64,000 nucleotides of DNA from an uncultured Lachnospira sp. (GTDB lineage: Bacteria > Bacillota > Clostridia > Lachnospirales > Lachnospiraceae), in assembly GCA_910589305.1 (NCBI GenBank), contig CAJUTV010000002.1, positions 1 to 64,000 on the forward strand, read 5' to 3'. The position numbers and the translations under genes were made by a program. Below the pieces are notes generated by a model, which ran no database searches, was not told where the DNA came from, and saw nothing but the letters and a program-made list of their open reading frames with translations. Shown here one piece after another: positions 9,701 through 17,031 of this stretch; the stretch's first letter is position 1, and every line of letters starts with the position of its first letter.

Positions 9701-11072
9701 TTATAATGCTGTTAAATTTGTTCAACCTGGACAGCAGATTATTATAAAAGAGGGTACATATCTTCTTGACAGCACAGTAAAAGTAGCAAGAGGTGTTGAT
9801 GGTACAGCAGAAAGTCCAATTGTGATGATGGCTGACCCACAAGCTTCAAGCAGACCAGTATTTGATTTCCAAGGATTATGTGCTGGTATGATATTCGCAG
9901 GTAATCATTGGTATATCAAGGGATTTGATGTTATCCATTCTCAGGATGCACAAAAAGGTATCCAAGTTTCAGGTAACAATAATACACTTGACCAAGTAAA
10001 TGCGTACTATAATGGTAGTACAGGTATTCAAATTAGTAGATATCTTACAACAGATGAATTTGAATTATGGCCAGAAAACAATTTGATATTAAATTGTACT
10101 TCATATAATAATGCTGATGCAGGTTGTGAAGATGCTGATGGTTTTGCAGCAAAACTTACAGTAGGTAATGGCAATGTATTTGATGGCTGTATGGCATATT
10201 ACAATGCTGATGATGGTTGGGACCTTTTTGCTAAGGTTCAAACAGGTTCAATTGGTGCCGTTACAGTTAAGAATTGTGTAACATTTAAGAATGGTTATGT
10301 TAAGGTTAATTCAGATAAATCAACAGATAGACATGTAGATTCTGTATATGACCTTGATATGTCTGGTCGAGTTATCGATGCTGGTAATGGTAATGGTTTC
10401 AAGTTAGGCGGAGATAGCATGAGCGGTTATCATGTACTTGAAAATTCAGTAGTTTATGATAACAAAGCAAAAGGTATTGATTCAAACTCATGTCCAGATA
10501 TTCAAGTAAAGGGTTGTGTAACTTATAATAATGGCAATCCAAACGTAGCATTCTATACAAATAATGCTGCAAATACAGACTTTGCTATGAAGTATACAGT
10601 TTCTTACAGACAAGGTACAGATGTTGCAGAGAATGTTAAGCCAAGAGGTACACAGGATGTAACAAAGTATGATAATGATACCAATTACTTATGGAAGTGG
10701 GTATCAAGTGTTCCATCTACAAAAGCAAATGATGTAGTTGTTAAGGGAGCATATGATAGTTCAGACGAGAAACTTGCTGTTAATACATGGTTTGAATCTC
10801 TTGATACAACACAAGAAATTACAAGAAATGCAGACGGAACATTGAATTTTGGACCATTGTTTAAGTTTACAGATAAGGCTCCAGCAGAGCTTAGAGCAAA
10901 TGGTTTTGATGGTTCAAAAGTAACAAAGTCAGCAACAATTACGGTTTATCAATCAGTTCCAGCAACAGGCGACTCATCAAATATGTGGGTATATGCAATT
11001 ATCTTGATTGTAGCAGCTGTTGGTGTAGCAGCTTGTGTAATTGTTACAATAAGAAAGAAAAAGAATCAATAA
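6771..11072 (+). CDS. Cell-wall-anchored multi-domain PL9-type pectate lyase
   Basis: 1433 residues. Signal peptide at about 1-35 (KKAKKVLALVMVFILVAAF). Two nearly identical beta-rich modules follow (about 41-187 and 207-353), then two Fn3-like domains (about 370-560; TYTFKVVAKR). Next come the same laminin-G-like domain as the upstream paralogue (about 565-860) and the PL9 helix, with DADGFAAK near 1121, DDGWDLFAK near 1147 and GFKLGG near 1210. The C-terminus is VPATGD near 1395, a hydrophobic segment and RKKKNQ, a sortase-type anchor with V in place of L. The role is surface pectin depolymerisation with substrate-binding modules. AAAGGAGGG precedes ATG 6771. It ends at a strong terminator (11104-11133). 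Unlike its two neighbours it has no dockerin. Confidence 0.88.
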   Translation: MKNKKAKKVLALVMVFILVAAFVPMDWAKTNVSAAGTKYVFDASAESKIAGIDKKAPVENGTYGTDGYFTLTGTVTRGNSDNPISAELAKGAEATEEAPAKQSGELKFTVTGTADVVISATSTGGSNTSEVVLVKDGSQRIKADGAESEVNAVVGTKPATEIKYTGLEAGEYSILVPLETTYNRGVRVIKVEVDVVEVAAVTKDFTFDASAESKIAGIDKKAPVENGTYGTDGYFTLTGTVTRGNSDNPISAELAKGAEATEEAPAKQSGELKFTVTGTADVVISATSTGGSNTSEVVLVKDGSQRIKADGAESEVNAVVGTKPATEIKYTGLEAGEYSILVPLETTYNRGVRIINVVATQTSGGERPDRKAWADVAAPAIGDITASGSTITVPYTMEVGYDGADKVVVTMASADGSVKTATGAKTNGSVEFSGIATSGTYTFSIVAMRENEADKAGAETKIFEFLLPLATPQIGSATSVGNGTIELEWAAVPEATEYEVSYSSDGGNNFGDAKTTTDTKYQVTGLTVGETYTFKVVAKRGSEVSQPGTIVGTATQDAQSKWANATYGNGASPSKDKITGSANDGSVTIESHSGKIVPGSTDGLSFHYTAVPKGTNFTLKAKVTVDSWLLSNGQEGFGMMATDWVGAHDGLCWTNSYMLGASKCEYFVDMETKEVTTNTDSTVSAKITQKLGMLAQEKKGVTLENLSKLEANDTATVQNDFKVSSVPVDFAEGHLYATVDENGKVVAGTMNTIGNAASEVAGTVSDPITEMYLTIQKNNTGYFLTYTDMNGNEYTKKYYEPDALEKVDTDFVYVGFYASRNATATFSDIEFKTILASDDEAAEGRPVEYIAVNTTVQSPTSTGVSEYNLNFTANCDGVVSAVNAAGQTLAEGIEVKANKSVFVAKVELANGKNVFNLVFKPNDGYHPDNDPYKMMESYDEITIEHIVTYKTYGNPGQAIYVAPEANGSGSKDDPMNIYNAVKFVQPGQQIIIKEGTYLLDSTVKVARGVDGTAESPIVMMADPQASSRPVFDFQGLCAGMIFAGNHWYIKGFDVIHSQDAQKGIQVSGNNNTLDQVNAYYNGSTGIQISRYLTTDEFELWPENNLILNCTSYNNADAGCEDADGFAAKLTVGNGNVFDGCMAYYNADDGWDLFAKVQTGSIGAVTVKNCVTFKNGYVKVNSDKSTDRHVDSVYDLDMSGRVIDAGNGNGFKLGGDSMSGYHVLENSVVYDNKAKGIDSNSCPDIQVKGCVTYNNGNPNVAFYTNNAANTDFAMKYTVSYRQGTDVAENVKPRGTQDVTKYDNDTNYLWKWVSSVPSTKANDVVVKGAYDSSDEKLAVNTWFESLDTTQEITRNADGTLNFGPLFKFTDKAPAELRANGFDGSKVTKSATITVYQSVPATGDSSNMWVYAIILIVAAVGVAACVIVTIRKKKNQ
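6891..7829 (+). repeat. Nearly identical 441-bp duplication inside the pectate lyase gene
   Basis: Bases 6891-7331 and 7389-7829 match almost base for base (offset 498). The clearest difference is caggCgaat against caggTgaat. They encode two copies of one beta-rich module separated by 57 bases. Such identity points to recent duplication or ongoing gene conversion. Confidence 0.9.
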
Positions 11073-11103
11073 TAAATAACATATAATCGTTATTTATATA
11101 TGG

Positions 11104-11133
11104 TGGCATAGTCGTAAGACTATGCCATTTTTT
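11104..11133 (+). terminator. Strong intrinsic terminator
   Basis: TGGCATAGTC (11104-11113), loop GTAA, GACTATGCCA (11118-11127), then TTTTTT. Confidence 0.93.
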
Positions 11134-11250
11134 GGTTTATGCAAAGGATATTTAATGTATCCAATGTTAAATTTGCTGAATTTTAGTGTACTAAAGTGAT
11201 ATATGGATTAAGAAAATTGTTATAGAATAATTTTTTGATGAATACGAATA

Positions 11251-11280
11251 TTGACAATTATAAGTATAATTATGTAAAAT
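11251..11280 (+). promoter_or_regulatory. Promoter of the third pectate lyase
   Basis: TTGACA (11251-11256), an 18-base spacer, TAAAAT (11275-11280), about 70 bases before the start codon. Confidence 0.55.
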
Positions 11281-11358
11281 TAAAGATGTAAAGTTTGTAA
11301 AACTTAAAATAGTTTAAGTGACAAACAAAATTTAATAGTATTATTTGAAGGAGGTATT

Positions 11359-14300
11359 ATGATTAAAAAGAGAAGATTTTTGGCACTGGCTTCTGCTGTG
11401 ATTTTGGCTGTATCTGGAATCCCAACAAATTTTATTTCAGTTAAAGCTGCACAGTCAGAAACGCAGTTGACACAAAATTCGGAAAGCAAAAGTGCATCCA
11501 ATGCACAAGTTTGGGATGCCACAGCATTACTTGCAGCAGTTGAAAAAGAAGATAATGGACTGATGCTTGCAGGAGGTTGGGGAGAATTAAAAGAGGATGC
11601 CAATGCGACGGATAAGATTGGCGTATCAACGTATACGCAAGCTACTGGAAATCCATCAGCAGTAGAAGGAAAGGTTCCAACAGGTGGTGCTTATATGAAA
11701 TATACGGCTGCTGCTGATGGAAAATTGACTATTGCAATGAAGACAAATAAGGGAAAGAGAAGTTATATTGTCGATTCAAAAGATAATCAATTAGAAAAGA
11801 TTGAAGCAGGTACATCGGCAAGTTCTTATGACAAGGTTACAGTTGATGTAGTAAAGGGTGAAACGTATTATGTATATACAGCAGGTTCTAAGATATGTCT
11901 GTTTGAAGTGAGCTTTTTACAAAATGCTGGTCTTTCATGGGTTGGTAATGACTTGTTAAATGCTATGGACAAAGAAGAAAATGGATTGACAATTGTAGGT
12001 TCTGACTGGTTATTAAAGCAAGAGGGAGCTCCAGTAGAGAACTTAGGTGGATTGACAGACTATATTCAATCCAATACATCTCCTGTTGTACAAGCGGGAG
12101 CTGTTCCAACAGGTGGTGCCTATATGCAGTATACAGCTGCTGAAGAAGGAAAACTTGCAATTTATATGAAGACAAACAAAAATAAGACAAGTTATATTGT
12201 TGATTCTAAGGGAACAACGATAAAAGAAATTACAGCGGGTGCAGTAAGTTCTTATGATATTGTCACAATTGATGTTGTTGCTAATGAAACGTATTATGTG
12301 TATACAGTAGGTTCTAAGATTTGTCTCTTTAAGGTTGAATTTTCAAAACCTCAAAAAGCAACAGATTGGGATTTAGTTGCAGCACCAGTTATTAATGAAG
12401 TTAAAGTTGATGAAGAAGGAAATTTTGAGGTGGCTTTAACATCTGTAATTGACGCATATAATGGGGCTGAAAATGTTCAAGTAACAATGTTTTATAATGG
12501 ATTTGAGGTGACAACACAAAATCTGAAGGTTCAAGTAGATAAAGTCAAGTTTACACCAATGTGGAGTGGCAATTACTCATTTAAAGCTGTAGCACAAAGA
12601 ACAGGAGAACCAGACAAGGCGAGTGAGACTGTTTCATATAACGATTATGTTCTTGCAGTTAAAAAACCAGTTATTGAGCTTGCTCAAAATCGAGGCAATG
12701 GTGTTGTATATCTTGACTGGGTAAATATTACAGACGCTAATTCATTTTCTGTTTCATATAAGGCACATGATGCACAAGAATACACTGTAGCAGAGGCTGC
12801 AAATACAACAGGAAATGCTACAATTAGCGGACTTACAGCAGGAACAGCATATGATTTTAAGATTGTTGCTAAAAGAGATTCAGATGGTTTTGAATCGACT
12901 TATATTAAAGAAAACTTTACTGTTACACAGGAGGCTTCTCAAGATTGGTTCTTTACAACAGTAGGTTCTGCACAGCAAACAATTGCAACTGTAAAAGATG
13001 AACAGGGAACAGAAATACAAAAAGTAAATCTTTCTTCTCAAGATGCAACAGAAGTAAAAGTAGGATTAGAAGCTGCAAAATCAATTGCAAATACAAAGGG
13101 AACAGTTACATTTGCAGCGACAGATAATGGGAAAATTTCTGATGGTGAGGAAGGTTTCCAATATTATTATACAATGATAAATCCTAATACAGATAATTTT
13201 GAGATGACAGCAACATTTAAGATTACAGATACATCACTTACTCCAGATAACCAATCAGGTTTTGGTATTATTGCATCAGATATGTTGGGGTATAATTTTT
13301 GGGGTACACCAGACTATGTACATAAACTGTTTAATAATGTATCAACACAAATGTATAGCAGCAAGGGTAAATTTGTTGGATTAAGAGCGATTACAGGGTA
13401 TGAATCAATTGATACAACAAGTTTTGATGGTGTAGAACGAAAGACAGAACAGCAAAAATTTAGCAACACTAATGCAGATTTTACAGAAGGACAAGTTTAT
13501 ACATTTACATTAAAGAAAACGGATGATGCATGGATTTCTATTTGCAACGGAGAAGAAAAACGATATGAAAATCTTGCAGCACTCAGTGTTCAGGAAGATG
13601 GTTCTATTTGTATAGGTGTCTTTTCTGCAAGAAAAGTTGGCGTTGAAGTTTCTGATATTACATTTACAATGTCAGAAAGTAAAGGTGTTGGAGAAGCTGC
13701 TGTTAAAGAGAAAGTAAAACCAAATGTGATGGTTGCTTCTTCTAATACAGCAAATTCAAGCAATTATACATATATTTGCACACCAAATGTAGATGGTACA
13801 TTGAAAGTATATGCACCAGACGGAACACTTGCAGAGACAAAGGAAATGAAAGCCGATGAAGTAGCAAGAGTGAATGTTTTAGTTAAGCAAGGTACAAATA
13901 CAATTAAATCAGAATTTATACCAGATACAAAACAAGACTTAGCTAATTATGATACAATTATAAATAATTCAACAGTAGATTATAAAGTAGTTGGCAATAT
14001 AGCAAGCATACTTTATGTTTCTCCAGACGGAAAAGCGGATGCGGCAGGTACAAGAGAGGCACCTATGGATATCTACACGGTTGTTAAATATGCACAGCCA
14101 GGTCAATATATTATGATGTTAAATGGTACATATAAGGGCGGCGATATCAAGATTGAACGAAGTGTATCAGGTACAGAAAATAAGCATATTAAGCTGGTAG
14201 CAGAGGAAGTAAACAAGGTTATTCTTGAGGGCTGTGGACTGAATATAACAGGCAGTTATTGGGATATTTATGGCATCTATGTAAAGAAACCTTCATCTGT

Positions 14301-15414
14301 TGGTATTCAAATATGTGGTAATTATAATACAATTGATATGTGTACAGTAGAAGGTTCTGCCAATACAGGTGTTCAGATAAGCCGTGGCGGAAGTGCGAAC
14401 AATATAGCAGGTATTCAAGGATTATTATGGCCTTCATACAATCTTATAAAGAATTGTGAATCTTTTGATAACTGTGATGCAGGACGTAATGATGCCGATG
14501 GATTTGCAGCAAAGCTTACATGTGGTGAAGGTAATGTTTTCTATGGCTGTATTTCACATAACAATATTGATGATGGCTGGGATTTATTTGCTAAGACTAT
14601 ATCAGGTGAAATTGGTTCTGTAACCATTGAAAACTGTGTAGCATACAATAATGGATGGCTTACATATGAAGGAAAAGACGACCCAAAACTTTGCGGTGAG
14701 GGTAATGGTTTTAAGCTTGGTGGTTCTTATATGAAGGGCGGTCATGTTCTTAAAAATTCTATTTCATATGGAAATCTTGCAAAGGGTATTACAAGTAACA
14801 GTTGTCCTGACTGCGAAATCTATAATTGTATATCTTATGGTAATGCAGTAGATGCAGAAGCTGTATATAATGTTGGATTAAATACAAAAGACAGCAATCT
14901 TAAAGAATGGATTGTTGATGGATTAATTTCTGTAACAACGACAGCTAATACAACAACTCCAGATTTGATACCATTTTCATTGAGTACAGAGACAAACTTT
15001 ATATATAATGGTCAAATTTCAAGAAACAGCGCAGGCGTTGTTGTAACAGATGATTGGTTTAAGAGTGTTGATATCACAAAAGTACCAACTAGAAATGAAA
15101 ACGGAACTATCAATATGGGTGGATTGTTAGAATTGACTGATAAAGCGCCATCCAATACAGGTGCAAGACTTGATACAACAAGTGATAAAGCAATTAGTAC
15201 AAAACCTGTAATGGAAGAAGTTTCATTTGAATTGGGCGATGTCAATTGTGATGGTGAAATTGATGTAAGAGATGGCATTATCATTAAGAGATATCTTGCA
15301 AAGTTTGAAGGAATTATCATTAATCAAGAAACAAGTGATATGAACCATGATGGCGTAATTAATTCTCAAGATGCTGTTTTAGTTATGAAAAAAATTGCAG
15401 GTATGGCAATATAA
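11359..15414 (+). CDS. Secreted multi-domain PL9-type pectate lyase with dockerin
   Basis: 1351 residues. Signal peptide at about 1-30, with cleavage near VKAAQ. Two related beta-sandwich modules of roughly 135 residues follow (about 50-190 and 195-330; shared VPTGGAYM and GSKICLF), then Fn3-like domains (about 335-520). Next is a laminin-G-like region (about 525-780) and the PL9 helix with DADGFAAK near 1045, DDGWDLFAK near 1071 and GFKLGG near 1119. The C-terminal type I dockerin is at about 1293-1350 (GDVNCDGEID, SDMNHDGVIN). GAAGGAGG precedes ATG 11359. It shares its core with the two upstream paralogues but has different N-terminal binding modules, suggesting the cluster grew by duplication and module swapping. 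Confidence 0.87.
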   Translation: MIKKRRFLALASAVILAVSGIPTNFISVKAAQSETQLTQNSESKSASNAQVWDATALLAAVEKEDNGLMLAGGWGELKEDANATDKIGVSTYTQATGNPSAVEGKVPTGGAYMKYTAAADGKLTIAMKTNKGKRSYIVDSKDNQLEKIEAGTSASSYDKVTVDVVKGETYYVYTAGSKICLFEVSFLQNAGLSWVGNDLLNAMDKEENGLTIVGSDWLLKQEGAPVENLGGLTDYIQSNTSPVVQAGAVPTGGAYMQYTAAEEGKLAIYMKTNKNKTSYIVDSKGTTIKEITAGAVSSYDIVTIDVVANETYYVYTVGSKICLFKVEFSKPQKATDWDLVAAPVINEVKVDEEGNFEVALTSVIDAYNGAENVQVTMFYNGFEVTTQNLKVQVDKVKFTPMWSGNYSFKAVAQRTGEPDKASETVSYNDYVLAVKKPVIELAQNRGNGVVYLDWVNITDANSFSVSYKAHDAQEYTVAEAANTTGNATISGLTAGTAYDFKIVAKRDSDGFESTYIKENFTVTQEASQDWFFTTVGSAQQTIATVKDEQGTEIQKVNLSSQDATEVKVGLEAAKSIANTKGTVTFAATDNGKISDGEEGFQYYYTMINPNTDNFEMTATFKITDTSLTPDNQSGFGIIASDMLGYNFWGTPDYVHKLFNNVSTQMYSSKGKFVGLRAITGYESIDTTSFDGVERKTEQQKFSNTNADFTEGQVYTFTLKKTDDAWISICNGEEKRYENLAALSVQEDGSICIGVFSARKVGVEVSDITFTMSESKGVGEAAVKEKVKPNVMVASSNTANSSNYTYICTPNVDGTLKVYAPDGTLAETKEMKADEVARVNVLVKQGTNTIKSEFIPDTKQDLANYDTIINNSTVDYKVVGNIASILYVSPDGKADAAGTREAPMDIYTVVKYAQPGQYIMMLNGTYKGGDIKIERSVSGTENKHIKLVAEEVNKVILEGCGLNITGSYWDIYGIYVKKPSSVGIQICGNYNTIDMCTVEGSANTGVQISRGGSANNIAGIQGLLWPSYNLIKNCESFDNCDAGRNDADGFAAKLTCGEGNVFYGCISHNNIDDGWDLFAKTISGEIGSVTIENCVAYNNGWLTYEGKDDPKLCGEGNGFKLGGSYMKGGHVLKNSISYGNLAKGITSNSCPDCEIYNCISYGNAVDAEAVYNVGLNTKDSNLKEWIVDGLISVTTTANTTTPDLIPFSLSTETNFIYNGQISRNSAGVVVTDDWFKSVDITKVPTRNENGTINMGGLLELTDKAPSNTGARLDTTSDKAISTKPVMEEVSFELGDVNCDGEIDVRDGIIIKRYLAKFEGIIINQETSDMNHDGVINSQDAVLVMKKIAGMAI

Positions 15415-15502
15415 TCAATGAACAGTTAAATATTATTTTATAAAATAAATATTGTTTTATAAAAAATAATGATTTAAAAATAAAATAATTTTCAAATGAT
15501 AA

Positions 15503-15538
15503 AATAACCCATGTTTGTATATACAAATATGGGTTATT
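15503..15538. terminator. Near-perfect palindromic terminator after the pectate lyase cluster
   Basis: AATAACCCAT (15503-15512) pairs with ATGGGTTATT (15529-15538), and the inner bases TTTGTATATACAAA are themselves self-complementary. It is symmetrical, so it could act on either strand. Confidence 0.7.
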
Positions 15539-15590
15539 GTGCAATAATTATTTTATATTGCGTATTTTAAAATAGCAGCAAAGATTAAAA

Positions 15591-15625
15591 ACAATAGAAT
15601 CCATGCTTTGCAAGGATTCTATTGT
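15591..15625. terminator. 12-bp perfect hairpin without T-run
   Basis: ACAATAGAATCC (15591-15602) pairs with GGATTCTATTGT (15614-15625). It may be a second terminator or a transcript-end protector. Confidence 0.5.
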
Positions 15626-15630
15626 CATAA

Positions 15631-15748
15631 ATTAAAATTTTTAATCATCGTATTTGTGACTGTGTGCTGTTTGTCACAAATGTGTAAAACCAAAATTTAA
15701 AAAATTTTGGTTTTTATTTAATAAAGCGGCGCAGAAATGAGGAAAAAT
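15631..15748 (+). promoter_or_regulatory. Structured leader with candidate loop-to-RBS pseudoknot (copy 1)
   Basis: Hairpin A is ATTAAAA/TTTTAAT. Hairpin B is ATTTGTGAC (15652-15660) / GTCACAAAT (15673-15681). Hairpin C is a terminator-like AAAACCAAAATTT/AAATTTTGGTTTT (15686-15714). The segment AAGCGGCGCAG (15724-15734) then lies directly before the Shine-Dalgarno TGAGGA. Loop B, TGTGT-GC-TGTTT, can pair with that segment (five plus five pairs, including G-U). Homologous architecture is found upstream of fhs, def and rlmN. Confidence 0.5.
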
Positions 15749-15976
15749 ATGATAAATCCATCATCAATTATGAAGTTAATGGGGATGAAAAGTAAGTTTG
15801 AAGCAAATCATCCAAAATTTGCAGCATTTACCCAAAATGTTTTGAAACAAGGCGTTCCAGAAGGAACAATAATAGAAATTACATTGACACGACCAGGACA
15901 AGAACCGATTATGACAAATATGAAAGTGAAAGAAAGTGATTTAGAATTGCTGCAAGGATTAAAAGATTTGACATAG
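15749..15976 (+). CDS. Small conserved protein of unknown function
   Basis: 75 residues from ATG 15749 (MINPSSIMKL). I chose this over ATG 15737 because the earlier codon is inside the Shine-Dalgarno TGAGGA. The body (FEANHPKFAAF, EGTIIEITLTRPG, MKVKESDLELLQGLKDL) is a short alpha/beta protein. It resembles small conserved proteins I associate with Lachnospiraceae, but I cannot name a domain. No membrane segment or signal. It is translated from one of the structured leaders described here and followed by a dispersed repeat. Function unknown. Confidence 0.6.
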   Translation: MINPSSIMKLMGMKSKFEANHPKFAAFTQNVLKQGVPEGTIIEITLTRPGQEPIMTNMKVKESDLELLQGLKDLT

Positions 15977-15979
15977 ATT

Positions 15980-16112
15980 TTAACCTTATTAAAGAAGTCC
16001 CCCACTTCAATGTCGCACAGGCATAAGTGGGGGATTTGCTTGAGCGTGCAAACACTCGCTAAAAAGACAGTTTGAGTAAGTAGTGCAGTGGATTGTAAGT
16101 ATCCGCGTTGAC
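15980..16112 (+). repeat. Dispersed structured repeat (copy 2, complete)
   Basis: TCCCCCACTT (15998-16007) pairs with AAGTGGGGGA (16025-16034). A middle hairpin AGCG/CGCT follows, and the element ends in GTGGAT (16088-16093) / ATCCGC (16101-16106) with loop TGTAAGT. Compared with the copy at 56.1 kb, the terminal stem changes while pairing is kept. Confidence 0.65.
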
Positions 16113-16403
16113 TGGTTGATATATTTTAGAGCGATATATTCTAAATAAGTATATGTTGATATCGCCAAAATAATTTTAGAAATCAACATATTATATGAAT
16201 TTTATTTACAATATTTTATATTGATAATAGAACATCTTGTGTTAGAAATAATATATCATATGTATTCTTAATTGTAATTTTATTATATTAGTGGTAATAT
16301 TTATATGTAAGGTAAAAGGGTGTGTTGATGTTTTATAAAATACATACTTTGTGCAGTTTTTGTTGATACAGTGGTATATAAATAAATATAGGAGGTTTTA
16401 TTT
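16113..16403. other. A/T-rich intergenic stretch
   Basis: One weak hairpin (GCGATAT at 16131 / ATATCGC at 16159) is the only structure seen. It ends in GGAGG (16391-16395), the ribosome site of the next gene. No promoter can be placed with confidence. Confidence 0.4.
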
Positions 16404-16877
16404 TTGTATATATGTTACTATGAAGGAAAAAACGAATTATGGAGTAAGACTCTTGCAAAGAGAGTAAAAGAATTATTGAGTGCTTATGGTTTGGAAAGAA
16501 CATATGATGCGGATAACAATGTGATAAAAGATATGGGAGATGATGAGTTAAGGCAAATATTGAGAAAGCAAAAAAATGTGATTATTATCGTTTCCCAAAA
16601 GTTATTTCAAGATATTGTAGCACTTGCTGAATTAAGCATTATAGGACAATTATGGGAAAAGGGAGAGGTTCATGTATTTATAATAGAAGATAAAAAGCAA
16701 AGTGTTGAATTTCCAAATTGGGCGCAATGGATAAAGGAGACTACTCGGTTTAAAGTGGGGGAGGATACAGATATTGTAGCAGCTGTTACACTAATATTGG
16801 AAAAGTATTGGAATGATAAGATAGTAAGCAGTATGGCTCAGTTAAAGTGTTCAGAGAGTATGAAAGATTATAAATAA
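16404..16877 (+). CDS. Small alpha/beta protein, possibly TIR-like
   Basis: 157 residues, starting at TTG 16404 with GGAGG eight bases upstream. The layout resembles a TIR-type flavodoxin-like fold. It has a first strand YICYYEG, a helix ELWSKTLAKRVKELL with the rhythm of TIR box 1, a strand KNVIIIVSQKLFQD, then an AELS segment where TIR domains carry the catalytic Glu. A strand EVHVFIIED follows. The match is by pattern only; the usual W-C-x2-E box is not evident. If it is TIR-like it could be an NAD-cleaving or signalling protein, but there is no partner sensor beside it. Alternative: an uncharacterised conserved protein. Short hairpin terminator after it. Confidence 0.45.
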   Translation: MYICYYEGKNELWSKTLAKRVKELLSAYGLERTYDADNNVIKDMGDDELRQILRKQKNVIIIVSQKLFQDIVALAELSIIGQLWEKGEVHVFIIEDKKQSVEFPNWAQWIKETTRFKVGEDTDIVAAVTLILEKYWNDKIVSSMAQLKCSESMKDYK

Positions 16878-16904
16878 AGGCATATATTCTATTAAAAGCC
16901 TTTT
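16876..16904 (+). terminator. Short hairpin terminator
   Basis: AAAGGC (16876-16881) pairs with GCCTTT (16898-16903), followed by TTAATT. It overlaps the stop codon of the preceding gene. Confidence 0.5.
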
Positions 16905-16957
16905 AATTGTATAACTAGTGATAATTTTGTGTATGTTATAAATCAGTCGTTATAGGC

Positions 16958-16987
16958 TTTACATTATATCCTAATTTGTAGTATAAT
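16958..16987 (+). promoter_or_regulatory. Promoter of the ABC-F gene
   Basis: TTTACA (16958-16963), an 18-base spacer, TATAAT (16982-16987), about 45 bases before the start codon. Confidence 0.65.
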
Positions 16988-17031
16988 ATTCCAAGCATTG
17001 TGCGCAAAGATATGTTTGGAGGTTTTTATTC

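Noticed and set aside
3686..15414. Cellulosome locus
   Set aside because: Dockerins are present but no cohesin or scaffoldin is encoded here. Only dockerin-bearing enzymes can be claimed.
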